Below, one piece after another: positions 57,493-64,000 of a DNA stretch of 64,000 nt (within the stretch, counting starts at the first letter, position 1; the number at the start of each line of letters is the position of its first letter). A model generated the notes under the pieces. It was not told the origin of the DNA, ran no database searches, and was given only the letters and a program-made list of their open reading frames with translations. A program made the translations under genes and the position numbers. Source of the DNA: Paenibacillus aceris (GTDB lineage Bacteria; Bacillota; Bacilli; Paenibacillales; NBRC-103111); the NCBI RefSeq assembly GCF_017874035.1, contig NZ_JAGGKV010000009.1, forward strand, positions 1 through 64,000, read 5' to 3'.

Positions 57493-58998
57493 CTAGTTTT
57501 TGCGGTTTGGCGATTGTGGACGCAGCCATTTCTTGAACCGGCTTGTGTTCTTTTTGGCCGTATCGTGCGGCCGCTCCGACATTGCCCACCATGGCGCACG
57601 TACCATTACATCCTTAAGTTCAGTAAGTGTAAAAGGCGCAATGGGGGATAAGTAAGGAACCCCAAAGGAGCGTAGGCGAGTCAGATGAATCACAATGAAA
57701 AAGATGCCGAGCAAAATGCCATACAAGCCGAGAACAGCAGCAAGAAACATCATGGGAAAACGCAGCAAACGGATTGCACCGGTTAAGCTATAGCTCGGAA
57801 ACATAAAGGAGGCAATCCCGGTAATCGATACGACAATGACGAGCGGGGCACCAACAATGCCGGCTTGAACAGCCGCTTGTCCGATGACGAGAGCACCTAC
57901 AATACTGACGGCTCCGCCAACTGGGCGCGGCAGACGTATGCCGGCTTCCCGCAGTGCCTCAAATGAGATTTCCATGAGGAGTGCTGCTACAAACACAGGA
58001 AATGGGACAGATTCCCTTGCGGCTGCGACACTAAACAACAAGTTGGTCGGCAATAGTTCTTGATGATAAGTCGTTACGGCGATGTAGATCGAAGGGAAAA
58101 GCAGCGCGATTCCTAGAAATAAATAACGCAGGCAGCGAATAGCGGAAGCCAGCAAAAAGCGTTCATAGTAATCCTCGGTTGCATTCATTAACTGGTAAAA
58201 GGTGATCGGCACAATGAGAACGAATGGCGTATTATCACAAAAAATGCCGATTCTGCCTTCCAATAAATTGCCTACAACACGATCGGGACGTTCTGTTTGT
58301 AAGACCTGGGGAAACACCGAGTAAGGGTTATCCTCAATAAACTCTTGTATGTAACTGCTTTCTTCAATGGCATCTATTTGAATCCGGTTCAGCCTCGTTC
58401 GAACTTCTTCAACGACTCCAGGGTCGGCGATTCCGTCAAGATAAGTAATGACAATCTCCGTTTTGGAGAGCGCACCAATCGTCATACTTTCCATTTTCAG
58501 CTGTGTGGTGCGGAGTCGTCTCCGAATCAAACTTGTATTCATGTGTAAATTTTCAATGAAACCTTCGCGCGGACCGTATACGACCGCCTCAGTTGCCGGT
58601 TCTTCAACGGAGCGCTGCTCCCACGTTTTTTCGCTTATGATTAAGGCTTGCTTAAACCCGTCAATCAGGAGGACTGTATTCCCATCTAAAATGCCGCTTG
58701 CCACTTCCTGCAGAGTTACGCATTTGTTTAAAGCTGCTGAGAAAATCGCATTCTCCAGTTCTTGCGGGAAAGCGGCTTCCAGACATAATGTTCCTTTGAA
58801 TTGCAGCAACGGGCTTATGATGTTTGAATCCAATCTATCCATATTGACAAGTCCATCCAGAAATACAATGACAGCGTCGTACGAGAAATTAATTTCGAAA
58901 TTCCGATAAGTAAAATCAAAGGTTCGCTCAAACATGGCTTCCAGCTTTTGAAAATCATCTTGAAGAACTCCCGTCAATATCGTCCTTTCTTGATTCAT
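57493..58998 (-). CDS. GerA-family germination receptor protein (A subunit)
   Basis: A 501-residue spore germination protein. ATG 58998 is chosen because TTGGAGGCG lies 6 bases upstream. The cytoplasmic N-terminal domain (1-240) contains YDAVIVFLDGLV and EIVITYLDGIADPGVVEEV repeats. The membrane part has four or five helices with GIFCDNTPFVLIVPITFYQ, LPTNLLFSVAAARESVPFP, FEALREAGIRLPRPVGGAVS and GIASFMFPSYSLTGAIRLLR, all family hallmarks. The C-terminus is basic. Together with the B and C subunits it forms a receptor that senses amino acids or sugars to start germination. Confidence 0.95.
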   Translation of the reverse strand: MNQERTILTGVLQDDFQKLEAMFERTFDFTYRNFEINFSYDAVIVFLDGLVNMDRLDSNIISPLLQFKGTLCLEAAFPQELENAIFSAALNKCVTLQEVASGILDGNTVLLIDGFKQALIISEKTWEQRSVEEPATEAVVYGPREGFIENLHMNTSLIRRRLRTTQLKMESMTIGALSKTEIVITYLDGIADPGVVEEVRTRLNRIQIDAIEESSYIQEFIEDNPYSVFPQVLQTERPDRVVGNLLEGRIGIFCDNTPFVLIVPITFYQLMNATEDYYERFLLASAIRCLRYLFLGIALLFPSIYIAVTTYHQELLPTNLLFSVAAARESVPFPVFVAALLMEISFEALREAGIRLPRPVGGAVSIVGALVIGQAAVQAGIVGAPLVIVVSITGIASFMFPSYSLTGAIRLLRFPMMFLAAVLGLYGILLGIFFIVIHLTRLRSFGVPYLSPIAPFTLTELKDVMVRAPWWAMSERPHDTAKKNTSRFKKWLRPQSPNRKN

Positions 58999-59027
58999 GT
59001 TGAACGCCTCCAAGATATATTAAAGCA

Positions 59028-60158
59028 TCAGGACTTTCTTGCTTTCCGAATCAGTGCAGTAATGAGCAAGCCAATGGGAATCACGATTTGCAGCGGTACA
59101 TGCAGATAGGGATCAATAAAGCCTTTGCCTACGTCTCTGAATTGAACAAAGTTGGTAGCCAGAATGATGGAGAATGGTGTAATTATCGCACCGAGCGCCA
59201 GTAAAACCGAATCATTATTTTTGATTTTAAATAACTGGGATATCGCAACCGAGGCACCGAATGTCCATCCACCAACCTTAAGGAAAACGCCGGCTACCAT
59301 CAATAAAATAATGATGGCATCGAAGCGCTCGAGAAAATCTGCGATGGAGATCATTCGGGTAGCCGCAAGCAGAGGGAAAAATTCTTGCTTATAAATATTC
59401 GGCCCTAACACGGCAATCACGACAAGGGAGTTGAGTGCTAAGAGAATTCCTCCAGCAAAGACGATGGCTATCCCCGTTTTTTTGGCTTTCTTTTGATTAT
59501 TTAGAAAGGGTAAAAACATGGTAATCAATACGGTTTCTCCAAATGGAAAAACCAAGATCGAGGGGGAAGGGTAGGGGAATACCTCATCCAAAACAGGTTG
59601 TATACCTTCACCAAGCACAGGGGTAAGCTGTTTTAAATGGAATTCATCGTTAGTAACCATCATTAATATCCACACTATGACCATGACAAGCATATAAACA
59701 GGCAGCAGCATTTCACCCATCTGGCCAAGCGATGTAATGCCTCCGCGCAGGCAATAAACGACTAACACAACAAAGCAGCCGACCACTACAACCATTGGCG
59801 TATTCGGCAATATCGTGGATAAAATCAACTCAGCAAAATCTCTGCATGCTGTACTTGCGAGAAAGGTGAAGTAAAGAATGTATAGGATAATGACCGGATA
59901 GGAAAGGAACCTGCCGATGATTTTAGGTAGCATCTGGACCAAAGTATCGTTTGGATATAGGGAACACAACTTGACATAAACGCTCATTAGAATTAATCCG
60001 CCTAACATAGAGACAAGAACAGCCAACCATGCATCCTGCTTAGCGCCTGCCCCAATGGCAAAAATCAGCGTGTTCCCGATTTCGAACCCGAGCATGACAT
60101 AGAAAAGCTGCAGCGCGCTTATATGTACTTGTTTCAATCGTCCCAACCACATTTCCAC
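59028..60158 (-). CDS. GerB-family germination receptor permease (B subunit)
   Basis: A 376-residue spore permease of the amino acid/polyamine transporter type with ten hydrophobic segments. The start is uncertain: GTG 60158 and ATG 60152 both lack a clear ribosome site. Family traits are ISALQLFYVMLGFEIGNTLI in helix 1, QDAWLAVLVSMLGGLILM in helix 2, VFPYPSPSILVFPFGETVLI near 210 and FKVGGW-like GVFLKVGGWTFGASVAISQL near 300. It is the first gene of the receptor operon (order B-A-C-small). It probably binds the germinant. A forespore promoter is expected upstream, inside the end of the GH-A-like gene, but I cannot fix it. Confidence 0.92.
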   Translation of the reverse strand: MEMWLGRLKQVHISALQLFYVMLGFEIGNTLIFAIGAGAKQDAWLAVLVSMLGGLILMSVYVKLCSLYPNDTLVQMLPKIIGRFLSYPVIILYILYFTFLASTACRDFAELILSTILPNTPMVVVVGCFVVLVVYCLRGGITSLGQMGEMLLPVYMLVMVIVWILMMVTNDEFHLKQLTPVLGEGIQPVLDEVFPYPSPSILVFPFGETVLITMFLPFLNNQKKAKKTGIAIVFAGGILLALNSLVVIAVLGPNIYKQEFFPLLAATRMISIADFLERFDAIIILLMVAGVFLKVGGWTFGASVAISQLFKIKNNDSVLLALGAIITPFSIILATNFVQFRDVGKGFIDPYLHVPLQIVIPIGLLITALIRKARKS

Positions 60159-60209
60159 ATTGTTACATTTTTTAGTAATGTATCCGAAATCACAAAAAAT
60201 ATACGGAAA

Positions 60210-61253
60210 TTACGACTCTCTATAGATTTGAGCTAACGCCTGAAATGCCTCCTTAGGTTCCCAGTTCATGTCTGCATACGTGGTACCCTGTTGATCAGGA
60301 TACGTTTTAACAATGCTGTAACTGGCGGTATCCAAATTGTAGGGAGGATCATCGCTATAAGGATAAAAAGGCATGACAAAAGTAAACCAAAAGGCACCGT
60401 TCACGCATTCTTCTTTAAATATCGAGAGAAGTTCTGTCATATAAGCGACTTGCACGTGTTCATCCCGCATATATTCGCCATTTAGCCGGTTAGGTGTCTG
60501 AGTTCGATCAACGATGGCCCATCCGTATCCGCCTTTATCTTCAGCTCCTTGATACGTACAGCAGCCGAACTCTAAGACAACGACCGGTTTGCCGTGGGAA
60601 AAGTAAGCTTTTAGCTTTTCGCGGTATGTTTTCTGATTGAATTTTTCACGATAATAATCGATGCCCACATAATCAAATGGAGCCCAATTGACATTTTCCC
60701 ATGAGCCGGAAGCATAGGTAAGCTGCCCATGGAAATGTTCTCTGACCACACCCACAGCTCTACCCAAAAAGGAGTTCAACCGTTTATGAAAAGAGCCTTT
60801 AAGAATTGTATTTTTAATGAGCCTCCAAGGCTTCATAAATGTTTGTATGCGGTCAAAGGCGGTGTCGCCGATCACGAGACCTTTCATAAAAAATGTGAGC
60901 TCGCACCCAACGACGAAAATAAGAGCAGAAGAGTGCTTGCGCAGATTTTCTGCTGCTTTTGCGCATTCAGCCAAGTAGGTTAGCGTTTCCTGTTCGGTTG
61001 CATTGATGAAAGCAGGGGAAAACCATACTTCCAACCCCAGCTTAAGGGCATATTCAGAAGCCAATGTGAGCCGTGAGATATCTTGACCTGAAATCCGAAC
61101 CGCATTGCAGTGCAGATCGTTCTTAATAATTTCCATCTCTCTCGCAACGACAATCGGATCAAAAAGCTCACGGGATGATTGGTCTTTGCTTCTGGTGAAT
61201 GTTCCAACATCATAGTTGATGCCCTTACGTTCGAATTTGGCATTGTTCGTCAT
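60210..61253 (-). CDS. GH-A-like (beta/alpha)8 glycosidase-like protein
   Basis: A 347-residue soluble protein with GAGGAG 9 bases before ATG 61253. It follows a clan GH-A barrel pattern: GINYDVGTF at strand 1, LHCNAVRISGQD at strand 2, LEVWFSPAFINA at strand 3, IFVVGCELTFFMKG near 110 (acid/base Glu position), FDYVGIDYYREKF near 195, KPVVVLEFGCCTYQG near 220 (nucleophile Glu position) and NGAFWFTFVMPFYPY near 290. The usual NE pair is CE here. I cannot assign a GH family. No signal peptide. It lies upstream of the ger operon, in the same direction, 51 bases apart, so cotranscription is possible. Confidence 0.6.
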   Translation of the reverse strand: MTNNAKFERKGINYDVGTFTRSKDQSSRELFDPIVVAREMEIIKNDLHCNAVRISGQDISRLTLASEYALKLGLEVWFSPAFINATEQETLTYLAECAKAAENLRKHSSALIFVVGCELTFFMKGLVIGDTAFDRIQTFMKPWRLIKNTILKGSFHKRLNSFLGRAVGVVREHFHGQLTYASGSWENVNWAPFDYVGIDYYREKFNQKTYREKLKAYFSHGKPVVVLEFGCCTYQGAEDKGGYGWAIVDRTQTPNRLNGEYMRDEHVQVAYMTELLSIFKEECVNGAFWFTFVMPFYPYSDDPPYNLDTASYSIVKTYPDQQGTTYADMNWEPKEAFQALAQIYRES

Positions 61254-61433
61254 AGTTGATTATCTCCTCGCGTAAATTCATTGATCAAAGTATACGCTTC
61301 TTTTATAAATTCAATATCAACAGTTGGTAGCGGTTCGTAATGTTTAATTACAACCAAACTAGCGTTAGGAATTTCGTATAGACGAATAGTAAAATAGATA
61401 AATATAACAAAAATAATGAGGCAGATAGGAGCT

Positions 61434-61457
61434 ATGGATAATTATGAAACAAAATAA
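61434..61457 (+). CDS. possible 7-codon upstream reading frame
   Basis: ATG 61434 follows AGGAG closely and reads MDNYETK before TAA. It overlaps the start of the methyltransferase gene (ATG 61444) in another frame. Because the methyltransferase ATG lies 14 bases after the AGGAG site, ribosomes may load at the short frame and reinitiate. This is a guess from spacing. Confidence 0.3.
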   Translation: MDNYETK

Positions 61458-62178
61458 ATACGATGATCTCGGATTTTTTGAAAAATACAGCCAAATGGCG
61501 CGCTCGACGGGAGGATTGGACGCTGCGGGGGAGTGGCCTGCACTTCGAGCGCTGCTGCCGGATTTAACGGGGAAAGTTGTGCTGGATCTCGGCTGCGGTT
61601 ATGGCTGGCACTGCCGATACGCTCGCGAAATGGGAGCTCGCAGTGTCTTGGGAGTGGATCTTTCCGAAAAAATGCTCGAGCGAGCAAGAGAAATGACTGA
61701 TGATTCAGCTATTCAGTATCGTAGGCTCGCGATTGAAGACATTGATTTTGAAGCGGGAGAATTCGATGTGGTGATCTCCTCACTGGCCATCCATTATGTG
61801 GAGCATTTCGACGCCCTTTGTCAAAAGGTTCATCATTGCCTTGCGGAAGGTGGAAGCTTTATTCTTTCGGTTGAGCATCCGATTTTCACCTCACGCGCGG
61901 AGCAAGATTGGTATTATGGGTTACAGGGCGAACGGTTGCATTGGCCAGTCGACAACTATCAGCGTGAAGGGCTAAGGCAGGCTAGATTTCTGGAAACCGA
62001 CGTTGTCAAATATCATAGAACGGTTGCAACTTATATGAATGCGCTAATCGAGGCCGGCTTCAGTTTGAAGAGGCTGTCCGAACCGCAACCGTCACAAGAA
62101 GCTTTGGACAAATATCCAGACATGCGCGACGAAACACGGCGGCCTATCTTTCTTTTGATAGCAGCAGTAAAAAAATAG
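61444..62178 (+). CDS. class I SAM-dependent methyltransferase
   Basis: A 244-residue methyltransferase. Motif I KVVLDLGCGYGWHCRYARE is near residue 40, motif II region VLGVDLSEKMLERARE near 70, and motif IV FDVVISSLAIHYVEHF near 105. The C-terminal half (GEWPALRAL earlier and VATYMNALIEAGFSLKRLSE) fits a UbiE/COQ5-like or Methyltransf_11/25 enzyme acting on a small molecule. No partner genes indicate the substrate. The start has poor spacing from AGGAG, see the short frame overlapping it. It is transcribed divergently from the GH-A-like gene. Confidence 0.85.
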   Translation: MKQNKYDDLGFFEKYSQMARSTGGLDAAGEWPALRALLPDLTGKVVLDLGCGYGWHCRYAREMGARSVLGVDLSEKMLERAREMTDDSAIQYRRLAIEDIDFEAGEFDVVISSLAIHYVEHFDALCQKVHHCLAEGGSFILSVEHPIFTSRAEQDWYYGLQGERLHWPVDNYQREGLRQARFLETDVVKYHRTVATYMNALIEAGFSLKRLSEPQPSQEALDKYPDMRDETRRPIFLLIAAVKK

Positions 62179-62309
62179 CAAGTAGGTACAGCTTCTGTCA
62201 GCTGTATGTCCATAAGCATAATTTTCTTGATTGTTGAGCTAACTTGGTTATAATTAGAATTGTAAGTTTATACATTAAACAAACTAAGTTGAACGAGGAG
62301 AAAATGGAC

Positions 62310-63290
62310 ATGAACAAGCCTGTACAACCTAAAGAACCTTTAGTTACACATATTTATACGGCTGATCCATCTGCCCACGTATTTGAGGGGAAAATTTATA
62401 TTTATCCTTCCCATGATCTTGATCACGATGGACCTTCCAATGATAATGGCGACCAATACGCGATGGAAGATTATCATGTTCTTTCTTTGGACGATTTTAA
62501 TTCGCCTTGCGTTGACCACGGGGAAGCCTTGCACCTCAAGGATATCCCTTGGGCAAAACAGCAGCTATGGGCACCGGATGCCGCATATAAAAATAATACG
62601 TACTATCTCTTTTTCCCAGCTCGGGATAAAGATCATGTTTTCAGACTTGGTGTAGCTACAAGCACATCTCCTGCAGGTCCTTTTACGCCGCAAGAAAATT
62701 ATATCCCAGGCAGTTACAGCATTGATCCTGCTGTCTTCATTGACGAGGATAACAAAGCCTATATCTACTTTGGCGGACTTTGGGGAGGCCAGCTTGAGAA
62801 ATGGCAGACAGGGGAGTTTCTTCCGGATGCTGCGGGACCAGCAGAAAACGAGCCTGCCTTAGGACCTAGATTTGCTGAGTTAAACGATGATATGTTGACA
62901 TTCAAAGACGAGCCTCAAGAGATCAAGATTGTGGATGAAGAGGGCAATCCGATTCTTGCGGGTGATGAAGACAGAAGGTATTTCGAAGGTCCATGGGTTC
63001 ATAAATACAATGGTTATTATTATCTGTCCTATTCTACAGGGACTACTCATTGTCTGGTTTATGCGATGAGTGAGCATCCTCAAGGACCTTATGTCTTCAA
63101 AGGCAAAATACTTACCCCAGTAATCGGTTGGACAACACATCACTCTATTGTTCAGGTTGAGGATAAATGGTATTTATTTTATCATGATTGCTCATTATCG
63201 GATGGAGTTAACCACAAGCGCTGTGTTAAATATACAGAACTGACATACAACGTAGATGGCACCATTCAAACGATTGATCCTTATAAATAA
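62310..63290 (+). CDS. intracellular GH43 glycosidase
   Basis: A 326-residue five-bladed propeller glycosidase. ATG 62310 is chosen since GAGGAG lies 9 bases upstream; ATG 62304 lies too close. The three catalytic acids of GH43 are visible: Asp19 in ADPSAHVFEGKIYIYPSHD, Asp139 in SIDPAVFIDEDNKAYIYFGG and Glu226 in RRYFEGPWVHKYNGYYYLSY. LWAPDAAYKNNTYYLFF and VIGWTTHHSIVQVEDKWYLF are also typical. No signal peptide, so it works on imported arabino- or xylo-oligosaccharides. It stands alone with a terminator, not linked to a transporter here. Confidence 0.9.
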   Translation: MNKPVQPKEPLVTHIYTADPSAHVFEGKIYIYPSHDLDHDGPSNDNGDQYAMEDYHVLSLDDFNSPCVDHGEALHLKDIPWAKQQLWAPDAAYKNNTYYLFFPARDKDHVFRLGVATSTSPAGPFTPQENYIPGSYSIDPAVFIDEDNKAYIYFGGLWGGQLEKWQTGEFLPDAAGPAENEPALGPRFAELNDDMLTFKDEPQEIKIVDEEGNPILAGDEDRRYFEGPWVHKYNGYYYLSYSTGTTHCLVYAMSEHPQGPYVFKGKILTPVIGWTTHHSIVQVEDKWYLFYHDCSLSDGVNHKRCVKYTELTYNVDGTIQTIDPYK

Positions 63291-63306
63291 GCAATAAATC
63301 ACATCG

Positions 63307-63355
63307 AACAGCTCCCTATGGTCAAGTAAGACCTAAGGGGGCTGTTTTTATTCAT
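63307..63355 (+). terminator. hairpin terminator
   Basis: AACAGCTCCC pairs with GGGGGCTGTT, with TGGTC/GACC inside, followed by TTTTATT. It ends the GH43 gene. Confidence 0.75.
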
Positions 63356-63452
63356 GCATAGAATATCAAATTTGGATAAAAATACAGGAAGGTAATGAAT
63401 GGGAACAGGAAGCTGAAATCATCATGAGAGTATGTACAGGGGGCGAAATCGG

Positions 63453-64000
63453 ATGACCATTTGGCAATCGTATAAGCGACGGTCAAGGCAAGGATCCCAA
63501 ACTCAACAGCCTCGTATGATCCCGCGGAAGGAACAGCTCGCTCATCAAGTTTTGGAAAACAACGAAGAGGCGATTGTCAGCCGGCATCTTGAAGACACAA
63601 TGAACTTCGTTCAAAGCATCCTTGGCGAAAATGACGATTTTATGATGCGCCGATTTTGCATTTGTGACGAGCATCCGGCAGCAGCTCTATATTTCGCTGA
63701 TTTAATTGATAAACAGCATTTGAACGATCATATCCTGAGGCCGTTAATGCGAACCACTTCCGGCGATAATCCGAAAGCAGATACCCGATCCATGAGGGAT
63801 TTTCTGTTAAACGATACGCTGTATGCGTGTGAAGGGAGAACGGAAACCCAGCTGGATGAAATCATCCAAGCGATTGTTGAAGGAAAAACCGTACTTCTGG
63901 TTGATGGACTTGAAGATGCGTTTCTCTTCAGTACCCGCCAAGTTGACAAGCGGTCGATCACACAACCGGAAACCGAACAGGTTATCAGGGGCGCGCGTGA
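63453..64000 (+). CDS. second GerA-family germination protein, N-terminal part
   Basis: Partial gene: ATG 63453 has AGGGGGCG 9 bases upstream, and the frame stays open to the right edge (182 codons seen). The N-terminal 50 residues are basic and polar (TIWQSYKRRSRQGSQTQQ). The rest follows the GerA cytoplasmic domain: RHLEDTMNFVQSILGENDDF, RRFCICDEHPAAALYFADLI, LNDHILRPLMRT and TQLDEIIQAIVEGKTVLLVDG. The same DG strand occurs in the gerA at 58998. It opens a second receptor operon on the opposite strand. Confidence 0.88.
   Translation, partial: MTIWQSYKRRSRQGSQTQQPRMIPRKEQLAHQVLENNEEAIVSRHLEDTMNFVQSILGENDDFMMRRFCICDEHPAAALYFADLIDKQHLNDHILRPLMRTTSGDNPKADTRSMRDFLLNDTLYACEGRTETQLDEIIQAIVEGKTVLLVDGLEDAFLFSTRQVDKRSITQPETEQVIRGAR

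Noticed and set aside
60159-60205. sigma-G-like promoter before gerB
   Set aside because: A GTATA -35-like word is present, but the -10-like CATTACTA has one base too many for the consensus, so it was not listed.
1-64000. CRISPR arrays, tRNA and rRNA genes
   Set aside because: No regularly spaced repeats and no tRNA- or rRNA-like conserved sequence were noticed on reading.

Overview
The window looks like chromosomal DNA of an endospore-forming, Gram-positive bacterium of the Paenibacillaceae, most likely Paenibacillus or a close relative. The reasons are three spore germination receptor genes of the GerA/B/C type with a further gerA at the right edge, two YheC/YheD-like ATP-grasp proteins, S-layer-homology and dockerin surface proteins, FosB and AadK-type intrinsic resistance enzymes, large LplA-type sugar-binding lipoproteins without a dedicated ATPase, and strong AGGAGG ribosome binding sites with frequent TTG/GTG starts. 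No rRNA, tRNA or CRISPR array was seen.

Layout. 1-379: 3' end of a group II intron with the C-terminus of its reverse transcriptase/maturase. 0.4-14.4 kb: mostly single genes: an ATP-grasp protein, small conserved proteins, a stand-alone HisA of the eukaryotic (yeast HIS6) type, a membrane PDZ-Lon protease, an alpha/beta hydrolase, a methyltransferase with TPR-like tail, a TerC-like membrane protein, an SLH/PrcB secreted protein, a holin-like microprotein, a palindromic intergenic repeat, a CapA-type lipoprotein, FosB and a DUF2334 deacetylase-like protein.

14.5-33.4 kb is the most striking part: two consecutive transport/hydrolase modules. Module 1 is LacI regulator, binding lipoprotein, two permeases, a two-domain PHP phosphoesterase, an endonuclease/exonuclease/phosphatase-family enzyme, a GH38-like DUF5054 protein and a second LacI. 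Module 2 is a GNAT protein, permease, ATPase, binding protein, permease, a PHP N-terminal-like domain and a PHP catalytic domain as two overlapping genes, MgtC-like protein and a glycerophosphodiesterase-like enzyme. An 18-bp motif that differs at one base lies upstream of both modules, and the PHP protein is fused in one and split in the other. This suggests one regulon for uptake and hydrolysis of a phosphorylated or phosphodiester-linked carbohydrate; the substrate is not known from sequence.

33.4-48.9 kb: small conserved genes, NlpC/P60 peptidase, MBL hydrolase, aminoglycoside 6-adenylyltransferase, a DHA2 drug exporter, a large secreted GH3 enzyme with cohesin- and dockerin-like domains flanked by near-identical terminators, a GntR/FCD regulator with a perfect operator on its promoter, an FAD-linked oxidase, a half-size MFS protein, a HIT gene remnant, a catechol-dioxygenase-like VOC protein, a second ATP-grasp protein, a major-royal-jelly/yellow-family protein and a DUF817 membrane protein.

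49-64 kb: a MacAB-type efflux operon whose adaptor carries two tandem adaptor modules, followed by a 735-residue secreted protein; an SDR dehydrogenase; a gerB-gerA-gerC germination receptor operon with a small membrane protein; a GH-A-like protein; a methyltransferase; an intracellular GH43 enzyme; and the start of a second germination-receptor A subunit running off the right edge.
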